Assembly: GCF_004345645.1 (NCBI RefSeq)
Contig: NZ_SLWS01000001.1
Coordinates: 1 to 64,000 of the forward strand
DNA from: Actinocrispum wychmicini
Lineage (GTDB): Bacteria; Actinomycetota; Actinomycetes; Mycobacteriales; Pseudonocardiaceae
DNA: 64,000 nt
Reading direction: 5' to 3'
Made by a program: the position numbers and the translations under genes. This document shows positions 33,830 to 43,372 of this stretch, piece by piece; the first letter of the stretch is position 1; each line of letters starts with the position of its first letter. Under the pieces are notes generated by a model. The model worked only from the letters and a program-made list of their open reading frames with translations, was not told the origin of the DNA and ran no database searches.

Positions 33830-35001
33830 TACAGGGTGGTCACCATCGCTTCGATGGCGATCCGCGGTTTGACGTTCAGCTCCAGCGCCTCGCGGCAGGC
33901 AAGCACCGCCTCGAGGCGCCGGAGCGCGGACTCCGGCGACCAGTCCTCGGCGGCGGTCCGCGCGTCGGTCGCGCGGTCCGGGTGGTTCAGGACGGCGGTC
34001 GAGCCCGAGCCGGCGACGAGCACGTCCCGGTAGAAGCCGGCCAGGTCGACCAGGGCCAGGTCGAGGGTGTCCCGCTGGGTCCGGGTCGCGCGGGACTTCT
34101 GCCGGCGCTCCAACTCCTTCAACGCGCCAGCGGTGCCACGAGTCGCGGCGGCAGTGCCCTTTCCGGTGCCGCCCGCGCCCAACGCGGTCTTCAGCGCGTC
34201 ACGTTCGATCTCGTCCCGGGAGTCGCTCTGGTCCGACGCTTCGGTCTCGGCGGCCTTCACCAGATCGTCCGCCAACGTGAAGATGTCCGACGGCCGGCGA
34301 AGGCCCAACGGGATGCGAAGCACAGCCTCACGGCGGGTGCGCGCCGCCTCGTCGGTCGCGAGCCGACGTGCCCGGCCGACGTGCCCGCCGCACACCGAAG
34401 CCGCCCACTGCGCGGTCTTCGGCTCAACAGAATCCCGGTGCACCAACACTTCCGCGATGGCTTCGGCCGGGGGGATCCGGAGCGACACGCCACGGCAGCG
34501 CGACCGGATGGTCACCGACACGTCGTCCGGATGGTCCGAAGGCGCGCACAGCAGGAACACCGTGCGGTTAGGCGGTTCCTCGACCGCCTTCAGCAACGCG
34601 TTCGCCGCGCCTTCGGTGAGCCGGTCCGCGTCCTCGATGATCACGACCTGCCAGCGGCCACTCGTCGGTCGCCGCGCCGCCGTCTGCACCAAGGCCCGCA
34701 TCTCCGCGACGGAAATGGAAAGTCCTTCTGGCACAACGAGTCGTACGTCCGCGTGCGTCCCGGCCATCGTGGTACGACACCCTTGACACTCACCGCAACC
34801 CGTACCGGTCTCGCACTCCAGAGCCGCCGCGAACGCCCTCGCCGCGACGGACCGCCCTGAGCCGGGTGGCCCGGTGAACAGCCACGCGTGGGTCATGCCG
34901 CTGCCGCCGTCGCCCCGGACGATCGCGGCCGCCGCAGCCGCCGCTTTGGTCAGCACTTCGACGGCGTTGGCCTGCCCAACGACCTGCGACCAGACGGTCA
35001 C
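33820..35001 (-). CDS. holB: DNA polymerase III subunit delta'
   Basis: This 393-aa clamp-loader subunit (AAA+ fold) has the P-loop GPPGSGRS, with Arg in place of the usual Lys, which is tolerated in delta' since it need not hydrolyse ATP. It also has a zinc-binding segment CETGTGCGECQGC, Walker B-like VVIIEDADRLTEGAANALLK, the E-E-P-P-x-x-T-x-F-L-L motif and SRC (TIRSRCRGVSL). The C-terminal collar domain follows. It loads the beta clamp together with gamma/tau and delta. The start ATG overlaps the stop of the MFS-TMK gene (ATGA), so the two are coupled, as commonly seen for tmk-holB. Confidence 0.93.
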   Translation of the reverse strand: MTVWSQVVGQANAVEVLTKAAAAAAAIVRGDGGSGMTHAWLFTGPPGSGRSVAARAFAAALECETGTGCGECQGCRTTMAGTHADVRLVVPEGLSISVAEMRALVQTAARRPTSGRWQVVIIEDADRLTEGAANALLKAVEEPPNRTVFLLCAPSDHPDDVSVTIRSRCRGVSLRIPPAEAIAEVLVHRDSVEPKTAQWAASVCGGHVGRARRLATDEAARTRREAVLRIPLGLRRPSDIFTLADDLVKAAETEASDQSDSRDEIERDALKTALGAGGTGKGTAAATRGTAGALKELERRQKSRATRTQRDTLDLALVDLAGFYRDVLVAGSGSTAVLNHPDRATDARTAAEDWSPESALRRLEAVLACREALELNVKPRIAIEAMVTTLYYG

Positions 35002-37067
35002 TTCGCCTCCACCGGCGTCAACTCGACGTCGTCCTCGGCCAGCCCCAACCGCTTGGCGGCGATCGCGCCCTGGACCGCGATCCGGACCCGCAGCGATGTG
35101 GCGTCGTCGTCATCGTCGGACTCGACCACGACATACCGGGCCGGGTCCGAGGAAGCCATGTCCAGCAACAGATCCTGCACCCGCCAGTGGTGGTCGGACG
35201 ACTCCGACCGGAACTTGGGCAGCGTGGCCGGATCGCGGTCGAGCAACACGGTCAGGTCGGGCCGCAGCTTCGCGGTCGCCCAGTCGGTGAGGCCTTCCAT
35301 CTCCTCCGGGTCCAGCCCGGCGAGCGCCGACAGGTGCGCGAACGGACTGTCCACGAAACGTTCCATCACGACGATCGCGCCCCGGTCCAACGCCGGCCGG
35401 ATCTCCCGTTCCACGATGTCCGCGCGGACCGCCGCGGCCACCAACGCATGCGCCCGAGCACCGGTCAGCTGCGCCCCGGCCAGCACCGCACGCAGCCGCC
35501 GGTCGTCCAGGGTCGGGTCGGTGGCCAGCACGATCTCCCGGCGACCGGAGTGCCGCAGCCAGTCGGTCAGCAGCCGGGACTGGGACGCGGTGTCCTGTGC
35601 CGTGTCGCCTTCCACGGCGATGAGCACCCCGGTCGACCGGCGCGGCTTGCCACGGATGGCCGCCTTCAGGTCGGCCAGGATCGTCTCGGTCCGGCGGTCG
35701 TCCATCTGCTTGTACGCGATCACGCCGACCAGCGCGGCGATCAGCCCGGCGCCGAACAGGACCGGCCGCGTGCCGTCGACCAACACGGGATGGCCGAAGA
35801 CCGAGATCGTGCGTCGCTGGACGAGACCGACCAGCAGCGGCACCACCATGATCGACAACGCCAGAATGATCTTCATCAACGACTGGTAGATCGCGTTGAT
35901 GCGGCCGCGGATGGCGTCCTCGACCTGGGTGCCGATGATCGTCACACCGGTGAGGAACGCGATGCCCGCGCACGTACCGACGAACGCGACCGCCACCAGC
36001 GAGATCCACAGGTGCGGAGACGCGGCGACCGGCAGCAGACCGAGCCCGGCCAACACGATCGCGATGCCGAACAGCCGGTTGTGCGGGATCCGCTGGGCCA
36101 TCTTCGGCGCGGTGGCCATCCCGGTCGCCAGACCGATGAACACGGCCACGAGCAGCCAGCCGAACGCGGAGTCACCGCCGAGCAGGCTGGACGAGTACGG
36201 CTTGGAACTGCCGACCAGTGCGCCGGCCGCGGCGAACGCGCCGATCATGCCGATCAGCAAGCCGCGAACCAGCTTGGTGCTGCGCACGAACCGGAACCCG
36301 TCCCGCACCATCAGCAGCATGCCGGTCTTCTTCTCGGCCGGATCGGCTCCGTCCTTGGCCGGTGCGACGACGCGGAGGGACAGCTCAGGAATGCGGGTCG
36401 CGACGATGATCGCCGACGTCAGGTAGAACAGGCCGTTGATCAAGATGATGATCGTGGCCATGGTCATGCCCTGGTCGTCCAGCTTGACGCGCAGCTGCGT
36501 GGTGATGCCGGTGATCAGCGCGTACAGGGCGGCGCCGGAGATGACCGCGACGCCCCACGTCATCACCAGGCCGAGCTGGTTGGCGGTCTCCACCTGGTCC
36601 TTGCGGCGCAGCAGGTTCGGGATCGCGGCGTCCTTGGACGGGATCCACAGCAGCTGGCAGCAGCCGATGAAGAAGTTGCCGACGAGCAGCCACACCGGCG
36701 TGCCCACCAGGGCGATGGAGACCAGCAGGCCGCAGCGCAGCAGGTCGCACACGACCATCACCTTGCGCCGGTCGAACCTGTCCGCGAGCAGCCCGCCGAT
36801 GGGCGCGAACAGCAGGCCCGGCAGCAGTTGGGTGAGCACGACACCGGAGAAGGCGTAGTTCTGGAACGCGTAGTCGTTGGTCAGTTTGGTGATCAGACCG
36901 GACAACGCCAGCAGCGACAGCCAGTCGCCCGTGCTGCAGATGAAGGTGACGATCCACAGTCGCCGGAATGGCCGGATCGCCAGAACGCTGCGGATCCGGT
37001 GTGCCAGCGACGCGTCAGACCGGGCCGGGGGTGGGTCCCCGGCTTGTCCGAATTGCCGTCCGTCCAC
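34998..37067 (-). CDS. MFS transporter fused to a thymidylate kinase-like domain (P-loop lost)
   Basis: I choose the GTG at 37067, which follows GAGGTGGGGAAC; the product is 689 aa. Residues of about 30-430 are an MFS permease with twelve hydrophobic segments and the A-D-R-F-D-R-R-K loop 2-3 motif. Residues of about 475-689 are homologous to dTMP kinase: LIAVEGDTAQDTASQSRLL, RAVLAGAQLTGARAHALVAA, IVVMERFVDSPFAHLSALAG and LRPDLTVLLDRDP. The kinase P-loop G-x-x-G-x-G-K-S/T is replaced by D-T-A-Q-D-T-A-S and the usual D-R-Y/F is E-R-F, so catalysis is doubtful. MFS-TMK fusions next to holB occur in Pseudonocardiaceae. A genuine tmk probably lies elsewhere; the domain may have a structural or nucleotide-sensing role. 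Confidence 0.85.
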   Translation of the reverse strand: MDGRQFGQAGDPPPARSDASLAHRIRSVLAIRPFRRLWIVTFICSTGDWLSLLALSGLITKLTNDYAFQNYAFSGVVLTQLLPGLLFAPIGGLLADRFDRRKVMVVCDLLRCGLLVSIALVGTPVWLLVGNFFIGCCQLLWIPSKDAAIPNLLRRKDQVETANQLGLVMTWGVAVISGAALYALITGITTQLRVKLDDQGMTMATIIILINGLFYLTSAIIVATRIPELSLRVVAPAKDGADPAEKKTGMLLMVRDGFRFVRSTKLVRGLLIGMIGAFAAAGALVGSSKPYSSSLLGGDSAFGWLLVAVFIGLATGMATAPKMAQRIPHNRLFGIAIVLAGLGLLPVAASPHLWISLVAVAFVGTCAGIAFLTGVTIIGTQVEDAIRGRINAIYQSLMKIILALSIMVVPLLVGLVQRRTISVFGHPVLVDGTRPVLFGAGLIAALVGVIAYKQMDDRRTETILADLKAAIRGKPRRSTGVLIAVEGDTAQDTASQSRLLTDWLRHSGRREIVLATDPTLDDRRLRAVLAGAQLTGARAHALVAAAVRADIVEREIRPALDRGAIVVMERFVDSPFAHLSALAGLDPEEMEGLTDWATAKLRPDLTVLLDRDPATLPKFRSESSDHHWRVQDLLLDMASSDPARYVVVESDDDDDATSLRVRIAVQGAIAAKRLGLAEDDVELTPVEAK

Positions 37068-37140
37068 GCTGATGTTCCCCACCTCATTCCCACCAACAGC
37101 GTAGCGACCACACCCGGAAGGCGGGTCAGCCGCCCGAGTG

Positions 37141-37578
37141 TCAGCCGAAAAGCTGACTGAGGGTGTCCGCAAGGCTGCGCACCACGTAGACCAGGATCAC
37201 CGCCGTGACCAGCAGGATCAGCAGGACGACCCGAATGCCGGTCCGGGACGACGTCGACTGGTTCGCCACCTTGGGGGTGGGCAGGCGATCCCGGGTGGCC
37301 CGCAGTACCCGGGCCATGGCGACCGGGGACGGCCACGGGCGCAGCGGGGCGGTGATCGTCGGTGACGGCTTCACCATCGGGGACGGCCGTCGGGGACGCC
37401 GGCGCGGCGGCTCCTCGAGTACCGCACGGATCTCGGCGGGGTCGGGCAACGCGACCGGCTTCGGCGCGGCGACTCGCGGTTCCTGGCCCGACCAGCTGTC
37501 ACCGGTGACGAGACCGGCGAGCGGATCGGGCAAAAAGGACAGTGGCGGCAACGCCTGGGTGCCGTCCAGATCTGTCAC
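37141..37578 (-). CDS. Hypothetical single-pass membrane protein
   Basis: The start is either GTG 37578, which overlaps the stop of the upstream gene as GTGA, or GTG 37593; coupling favours 37578 (145 aa). The N-terminal 100 residues are Pro/Arg-rich and probably disordered (AEIRAVLEEPPRRRPRRPSP). One transmembrane helix follows at the C-terminus (IRVVLLILLVTAVILVYVV), so it is tail-anchored. Its position below a large membrane protein and the overlap suggest joint function. No family is recognised. Confidence 0.6.
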   Translation of the reverse strand: MTDLDGTQALPPLSFLPDPLAGLVTGDSWSGQEPRVAAPKPVALPDPAEIRAVLEEPPRRRPRRPSPMVKPSPTITAPLRPWPSPVAMARVLRATRDRLPTPKVANQSTSSRTGIRVVLLILLVTAVILVYVVRSLADTLSQLFG

Positions 37579-38834
37579 GGAATCGGCTCCCACTCCAGAT
37601 CTCCCCTCACCACCAGTGGTCCGACCTCAGGGTAGCTCGTGGGCATCGACGCCTCGTCCCAGAGGGTGAGATAGACGTCCCTGGCGGCCAGGCTGCGCGC
37701 CACGTCCGACATGAGCGGGTCGAAAAAGGACGTGCGGTAGGTGGAGTCGGTCGCGATGGCCGCGGCGAAGTACATGCCGGAGAACCCGGCCAGGAACAGC
37801 GAGACCCGGATCAGCTCGTCGCTGATACCCGGCAGGCGCAGCGTGAACAGGGTGCCGCTGGGTTTCGGCGGGTGGCCCAGCCAGGTCTCCATCACGCTGG
37901 GGTCCACCGAGATCAGGCCGAACACCACGAAGAACCAGAACACCACCACGGAGAACACCACCGCCTGCAGTGCCTGGGCCAGGAACACCACCAGCGCCAG
38001 GTTGAGCTTCTCCGGCCTGGTCAGCGGGTAGTTGCGGACAGCGTGGTCGTCGTCGGGGACCAGCCCGTCCAGCGGTGTCTGCCACAGCAGCGCCACGTAG
38101 TCCCTGGTGCCGGACGCCCGGTGCTTCACGAGGACCGCGCGGCCCTCGTCCCGCAGGATGGACACCAGGAACATCGCGCCGAAGACGACGAAGAAGGCGA
38201 TCACCAGCCACAGGCTCGTACGGTGGCCGCCGGACTCGAGCTTGTCGGAGATCTGCCACGTCTCGGTCGCGAAGAACCCGAACAGCAGGAACAGCATCAG
38301 CAGCGGCAACGCCCGGGTGGCGACCGCGCTGATCTGCCGGATCGCGACCCGCAGCGCCCAGCCGAGGATCGAACCCGCGCCCACCACCACGACGAACAGC
38401 AGGCCGACCACGATCCCGGCGTCGATGGCGATCCACTCAACGAGGTTGCTGATCTGCCCCGCGGCCTTCTGCACCACCGGCACCACGACGACACTGATCA
38501 CGACCACGGCGACCGCGACGGCCATCCGGGTTCGTTCGGTCCAGGACCGCATGATCCGCGCGATCAGCCAGGACACCACGATCGGCACCACGAGCGCGGC
38601 CAGCGAAAGCGCCAGCAGGCCGAGCACGTACGGCGTGTTCTCGGTGTTCACGTTCAACTTGGCGACGCGGTCGGTCACCCACGTCAGCAGTACGTTCGAC
38701 AGCAGCAGGAACACCTGCGCGGGCATCGCACGCGGCAACACGGCCGCGCCACGCACCCGGCGCTTGACCACCATCGGCAGGCCACGGCGGCGGAACCAGG
38801 TCTCCACCGCACGTCTTTGCGCATCACTAGGCAC
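37575..38834 (-). CDS. Integral membrane protein of unknown function, 419 aa
   Basis: The GTG at 38834 follows GGGGGACAGAGC. The protein contains about eight to ten hydrophobic segments, for example ALPLLMLFLLFGFFATE, LWLVIAFFVVFGAMFLVSIL and ALQAVVFSVVVFWFFVVFGL, and a conserved-looking soluble loop (RDYVALLWQTPLDGLVPDDD). Its final part (FFDPLMSDVARSLAARDVYL) is cytoplasmic. No transporter signature is seen. It sits between topA and the MFS-TMK gene and is coupled to the small membrane protein downstream. Confidence 0.7.
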   Translation of the reverse strand: MPSDAQRRAVETWFRRRGLPMVVKRRVRGAAVLPRAMPAQVFLLLSNVLLTWVTDRVAKLNVNTENTPYVLGLLALSLAALVVPIVVSWLIARIMRSWTERTRMAVAVAVVVISVVVVPVVQKAAGQISNLVEWIAIDAGIVVGLLFVVVVGAGSILGWALRVAIRQISAVATRALPLLMLFLLFGFFATETWQISDKLESGGHRTSLWLVIAFFVVFGAMFLVSILRDEGRAVLVKHRASGTRDYVALLWQTPLDGLVPDDDHAVRNYPLTRPEKLNLALVVFLAQALQAVVFSVVVFWFFVVFGLISVDPSVMETWLGHPPKPSGTLFTLRLPGISDELIRVSLFLAGFSGMYFAAAIATDSTYRTSFFDPLMSDVARSLAARDVYLTLWDEASMPTSYPEVGPLVVRGDLEWEPIP

Positions 38835-38897
38835 CGCTCTGTCCCCCGATCATCCCAGTCGGGCGACACACTAACCCAAGCGGCTCGCGCGGTTACG

Positions 38898-41720
38898 CTA
38901 CTTGGCCTTGGCCCTCGACGCCGTCGCGCGCGGCTTGGCCGGCGCCTTGGTCGTCGCTGCCTTGGTCGTCGCGGTTTTGGTCGTCGCCGTTTTCGACGCG
39001 GCCGTCTTCGCGGGCGCCTTGCGGCGGACCGGGGCCTTCTTCGGCGCCGGGCCCTTCTCCCGCTTCTCCGCCAGCAACTCGGCCGCGCGCTCGTCCGTCA
39101 ACGTCTCCACGCTGTCAGACTTGCGCAACGACGCGTTGTACTCACCGTCGGTGACGTACGGGCCGAACCGGCCGTCCTTGACGATCATCGGCTTGCCGGA
39201 CACCGGGTCGTTGCCCATTTCCTTGAGCGGCGGGGCCGACCCCGCGGCGGCACGACCGCGCTTCTTCGGCTCCGAGTAGATCTTCAGGGCCTCGTCCAAG
39301 GTCACGTTGAAGAGCTGGTCCTCGGTGGTCAACGACCGCGAGTCCGTGCCCTTCTTCAGGTACGGGCCGTACCGGCCGTTCTGCGCGGTGATCTCGTCGC
39401 CGGACTGCGGGTCCTTGCCCACGACCCGCGGCAGGGACAGCAGCTTGAGGGCGTCCTCCAGGGTGATGTCCGCCAGGGTCATCGACTTGAACAGCGACCC
39501 GGTCCGCGGCTTGACCTTCTTGGTGCCGTTCTCCTCCGGCAGCACCTCGGTCACGTACGGGCCGAACCGGCCGTCCTTGGCCACGATCTCGTGCCCGGAC
39601 ACCGGGTCGGTGCCCAGCGACCGGCCCTCCTGCGGGGTGGCGAACAGCTCCTCGGCGATCTCCTGGCTCAGCTCGTCCGGCGGCAGGTCCTCAGGCAGGT
39701 TCGCCCGCTGGGACTCACCGTCGACCTCGCGCTCCAGGTACGGGCCGAACTTGCCGACCCGGACCACGACCTGGCGGCCCTCGGCGTCGTCGAACATCGG
39801 GATCGAGTTGACCAGCCGCGGGTCGATCTCGTCGACGCTCACGCTGATCAGCTTCTTCAGCCCGCCCGACCGGCCGACCGAGCCCTCCGGCCCGATCTCG
39901 CCGCCGAAGTAGAACCCGGACAGCCAGTCCGTGCGCTGCGCGCGGCCGGCCGCGATGCCGTCCAGCTCGTCCTCGAGCGTGGCGGTGAAGTCGTAGTCCA
40001 CCAGCCGGCCGAAATGCTGCTCCAGCAGGCCGACCACGGCGAACGCGATCCACGAGGGCACCAGCGCGGCGCCCTTCTTCCACACGTAGCCGCGGGACTG
40101 GATGGTGCTGATCGTCGTCGCGTACGTCGACGGCCGGCCGATGCCCAACTCCTCCAGGGTCTTGACCAGGCTGGGCTCGGTGTACCGCGGCGGCGGCGAG
40201 GTCGCGTGCCCGTCCGGCGTCAGCTCGGCCGCCGTGACCTGCTGGTCCTTGACCAGACGCGGCAGGCGGCGCTCAGCGTCGTCAGCTTCGCCGCCCTGCT
40301 CGGAGTCGACGGTCTCGACGTACGCCTTGAGGAAGCCGGGGAACGTGATCGTGCGGCCGGACGACGCGAAGGTGCACTCCTCGCCGCTGGCCGAAGTGCC
40401 CAGGATCCGCACGCTCATCGTGGTGCCGCGCACGTCCGCCATCTGCGAGGCGATCGTGCGCTGCCAGATCAGCTCGTAGAGCCGGAACTCGTCCGACTGC
40501 AGCTCCTTCGCCACCTGGCCGGGGGTGCGGAACACCTCGCCGGCCGGGCGGATGGCCTCGTGCGCCTCCTGCGCGTTCTTCACCTTGCGCGTGTACTGGC
40601 GGGGCGTCGGGTGGACGAACTCCTTGCCGTACAGGCTTGCCGCCTGCGCACGAGCCGCCGCGATCGCTGTCTCGGACAGCGTCGTGGAATCGGTACGCAT
40701 GTACGTGATGTAACCGTTCTCGTACAGCCGCTGAGCGACACGCATCGTCGTGTCCGAAGAGAACCGCAGCTTGCGACCGGCTTCCTGCTGCAGCGTCGAG
40801 GTCATGAACGGCGCGTACGGCTTACGGCTGTACGGCTTCTCCTCGACGCTCGCGACGCGCATGTCCACGCCGGCCAACGCCTCGGCCAGGCGGCGCGCCT
40901 CGGTCTCGTCCAGCAGCCGGACGTCCGCGGAGTTCTTGAGCTTGCCGTCCGGGCCGAAATCCCGGCCCGACGCGAGCCGCGTGCCGTCCACGGCCACCAG
41001 CCGCGAGCCGAAAGTCGGGGGCTCCGTGCCCGCGCCGGCGTCCATGATCGCCGCGATGTCCCAGTAGGACGCCGACTTGAACGCCATCCGCTCGCGTTCC
41101 CGCTGGACCACGATGCGGGTCGCCACGGACTGCACCCGGCCGGCCGACAGCCGCGGCATGACCTTCTTCCACAGCACGGGGCTGACCTCGTAGCCGTAGA
41201 GCCGGTCGAGGATGCGCCGGGTCTCCTGCGCGTCGACCAGGTCGAGATCGAGCTCACGGGTGCTGGCGGCGGCCTCCTGGATGGCCTGCTCGGTGATCTC
41301 GTAGAAGACCATCCGGCGGACCGGCACCTTGGGCTTGAGGGTCTCCAGCAGGTGCCACGCGATGGCCTCGCCCTCGCGGTCACCGTCCGTCGCGAGGTAG
41401 ACCTCGTCGACCGTCTTCAGGGCTTCCCTGAGCTCGGTGACCGTGGCCTTCTTGTCCGGCGTGACGATGTAGATCGGCTCGAACCCGCCGTCGACGTTCA
41501 CCCCGAGGCTGGCCCACGACTGGCCCTTGTACTTGGCCGGCACCTCGGCCGCCTTGCGCGGCAGGTCCCGGATGTGGCCCTTGGACGACTCCACGACGAA
41601 ATTGCGGCCGAGGTAGGACGCGATTTTGCGCGCCTTCGCCGGTGACTCGACGATCACTAGCCGGCGCGGCTCGGCGCCGTTCGCCGATCCGTCGCTCTTC
41701 TTCGTCCTGGTCGCTGCCAC
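38898..41720 (-). CDS. topA: DNA topoisomerase I
   Basis: Type IA topoisomerase relaxing negative supercoils. Using the GTG at 41720 (VAATRTKKSD) the protein has 940 residues. The TOPRIM domain starts RRLVIVESPAKARKIASYLG with the acidic D-x-D-x-E region YLATDGDREGEAIAWHL. The catalytic tyrosine is in NGYITYMRTDSTTLS (about residue 341). The C-terminal third carries repeated non-zinc toprim-C motifs (DGRFGPYVT, NGRYGPYLKKG, five or so copies), and the tail is a Lys/Ala/Thr low-complexity stretch (TKTATTKAATTKAPAKPRA), as in mycobacterial TopA. The length is normal for actinobacteria. It stands alone on the minus strand between membrane genes. Confidence 0.96.
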   Translation of the reverse strand: MAATRTKKSDGSANGAEPRRLVIVESPAKARKIASYLGRNFVVESSKGHIRDLPRKAAEVPAKYKGQSWASLGVNVDGGFEPIYIVTPDKKATVTELREALKTVDEVYLATDGDREGEAIAWHLLETLKPKVPVRRMVFYEITEQAIQEAAASTRELDLDLVDAQETRRILDRLYGYEVSPVLWKKVMPRLSAGRVQSVATRIVVQRERERMAFKSASYWDIAAIMDAGAGTEPPTFGSRLVAVDGTRLASGRDFGPDGKLKNSADVRLLDETEARRLAEALAGVDMRVASVEEKPYSRKPYAPFMTSTLQQEAGRKLRFSSDTTMRVAQRLYENGYITYMRTDSTTLSETAIAAARAQAASLYGKEFVHPTPRQYTRKVKNAQEAHEAIRPAGEVFRTPGQVAKELQSDEFRLYELIWQRTIASQMADVRGTTMSVRILGTSASGEECTFASSGRTITFPGFLKAYVETVDSEQGGEADDAERRLPRLVKDQQVTAAELTPDGHATSPPPRYTEPSLVKTLEELGIGRPSTYATTISTIQSRGYVWKKGAALVPSWIAFAVVGLLEQHFGRLVDYDFTATLEDELDGIAAGRAQRTDWLSGFYFGGEIGPEGSVGRSGGLKKLISVSVDEIDPRLVNSIPMFDDAEGRQVVVRVGKFGPYLEREVDGESQRANLPEDLPPDELSQEIAEELFATPQEGRSLGTDPVSGHEIVAKDGRFGPYVTEVLPEENGTKKVKPRTGSLFKSMTLADITLEDALKLLSLPRVVGKDPQSGDEITAQNGRYGPYLKKGTDSRSLTTEDQLFNVTLDEALKIYSEPKKRGRAAAGSAPPLKEMGNDPVSGKPMIVKDGRFGPYVTDGEYNASLRKSDSVETLTDERAAELLAEKREKGPAPKKAPVRRKAPAKTAASKTATTKTATTKAATTKAPAKPRATASRAKAK

Positions 41721-41991
41721 TCTTCGTCCTGCCCTCTGTCCCGCCTGTCCCAGCTCCACTGGGAGCGTCAGCCCGTCAGTGTGCACTGTCGGGTGCCGTC
41801 TGCCGAAGTGGAGGTGTCCCGAGGCACAACCGCGCGCTCGGGTAACCCCCGGTGACCCTCTCTACCTCGCACGGGCCGACCGGCTCGTTACCGAGGGACC
41901 GTCCCGCCGCACGTGGAACCCATCCCAAAGGGTCCTTGGGCTACCCACTACTAGCACGATCAGATGGCCCCGTGCATCACTGGCGGCAACC

Positions 41992-42612
41992 CTACGCGCG
42001 CGAGAGAAAATCACCCGATCGGCTGAATGCGCGTGTCGGCCAATGCTCCCCCGCCTCGGTCGTCGGCGGATCGCCCACCAGTTCGACCAGTCGGCCGATC
42101 CGCCGCCGGCCACTCAGCCTCAACCCGGGCCCGCCACCGCGTATTCCCAGCAGGCTCACCGGCAGGCCGATCCGGGTGCAGGCCAGCAGCAACGGTTCGT
42201 GCGTGTCGGGGGCGTGTTCGTCCAGGCCGAGCAGGTAACCGGTGTCCACCCAGCGGCCGAAGGCGGTCGTCCAGACGCGCAGGGTGGCGCCGTCCAGCGC
42301 CAGCCCCCTAGGCACGGCCTTCACCGCCCCTTTCGTCCAACTGTCGGCCAACGGGATGAGGTCGTTCCGGAACGCGGTTCGGACCAGGGGACGTCCTTCT
42401 TCGGAGGTGGCCAGTTCGGGCTGCACACCGCGTTCGCCGAACGCCAGGACGAGCGCTTGTTGTCGCCAGGGCTCGTCAAGCACGACCGAGAGCCGGGCCG
42501 CCGCATGCGCGAAATGCACGACCTGCCCCTGGCCGCACAACAGCCCACCGAGATCCACGACTCCGGGCTGCATGGCCTCGGCGGAGAAGAACGACATCTG
42601 CGCCACGGCCAT
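41992..42612 (-). CDS. Conserved hypothetical protein upstream of topA
   Basis: This 206-aa soluble protein begins MAVAQMSFFSAEAMQPGVVD and contains LLCGQGQVVHFAHAAARLSV, ALVLAFGERGV, RTAFRNDLIPLADSWTKGAV and DGATLRVWTTAFGRWVDTGY. It ends with a His/Gly-rich segment. I recognise it only as a type of uncharacterised actinobacterial protein. The many conserved-looking aromatic residues suggest a folded domain. The ATG at 42612 has no strong Shine-Dalgarno. It lies upstream of topA on the same strand, with a gap of about 270 bp. Confidence 0.65.
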   Translation of the reverse strand: MAVAQMSFFSAEAMQPGVVDLGGLLCGQGQVVHFAHAAARLSVVLDEPWRQQALVLAFGERGVQPELATSEEGRPLVRTAFRNDLIPLADSWTKGAVKAVPRGLALDGATLRVWTTAFGRWVDTGYLLGLDEHAPDTHEPLLLACTRIGLPVSLLGIRGGGPGLRLSGRRRIGRLVELVGDPPTTEAGEHWPTRAFSRSGDFLSRA

Positions 42613-42673
42613 CAGACTAGAACATGTGTTCGGCTGCCGCGAGGGTAGAAAGTTTCACATGTGACACGTGGGG

Positions 42674-43357
42674 CTACGACGACGGTGGCGTCGACTCCGA
42701 AGAGCTCCCCGGCGGAGTGTTCGTGGACGAACTCGACGTCGGCGGTGTCGATGTCGGCGGTGTCGACGAGGTGACCGGCGGGAGCGCGGACCGGCTGGCT
42801 CGCGTCCGGCTCACCTCGGTGCAGTTGTCCGCACTGCGTGCGGCCGCCTGAAGGTCCGGGAAACGCTCGCCCATGCCCTCAAGGGGGTTCACCGGCGCCC
42901 GCAGCCCCTGAAGCGTCTGAGCGATCTGCTGGAGGGCCGTACTGACCGCGGTCCGGTCGTCCGGATTCACGTTCTCGATCTGGCTCTGCGCCGCCCGCAC
43001 GGTCTGGCTCAGCACGTCCAGGGACTGGATGATCGCCTGGGTGGCCTCGTCACCGCCGGCCACCGGCGACGGACCGATACCGGACAGCTTGGCCTTCGCG
43101 CCGTCGAGCTGCTTGGTGGTGGCGTCCAGATACGCCCGCAACGACGACACCATGGTCGCGGGGCTGGTCGAATCCATCTGGAAGGTGACCGCGTCGCGGT
43201 CGTAATCCAGGATGGCGGCGCACAGGTTGTCCGCCCACTGGACGCCGACGGACGGCACCTGCGAGGTCTGGCCGACCGGAGCGGCCGCCGGAGCCTGCGG
43301 GGTGCAGCCGGCGGCGACCACGCCGAACAGAGCCAGCGCCACCAGGGCGCGTTTCAC
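42674..43357 (-). CDS. Lipoprotein (paralogue 2)
   Basis: The N-terminus MKRALVALALFGVVAAGCTP carries a lipobox (V-A-A-G-C), so the 227-aa product is a membrane-anchored lipoprotein. Its main part is helical (AIIQSLDVLSQTVRAAQSQI) with a shared motif V-Q-W-A-D-N-L-C near the N-terminus and a matching C in A-D-N-C-T-E. The C-terminal 40 residues are a Ser/Thr/Pro-rich tail. It is 15 bp downstream of a related lipoprotein gene, which has K-W-A-D-N-L-C at the same place, so the two arose by duplication and are probably co-transcribed. Confidence 0.8.
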   Translation of the reverse strand: MKRALVALALFGVVAAGCTPQAPAAAPVGQTSQVPSVGVQWADNLCAAILDYDRDAVTFQMDSTSPATMVSSLRAYLDATTKQLDGAKAKLSGIGPSPVAGGDEATQAIIQSLDVLSQTVRAAQSQIENVNPDDRTAVSTALQQIAQTLQGLRAPVNPLEGMGERFPDLQAAARSADNCTEVSRTRASRSALPPVTSSTPPTSTPPTSSSSTNTPPGSSSESTPPSS

Positions 43358-43372
43358 GGGTGGATCCTCATT

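Noticed and set aside
37542..41645. 1367-codon plus-strand open frame opposite topA
   Set aside because: Antisense to topA and two membrane genes; composition is the usual Arg/His/Gln mirror and there is no domain.
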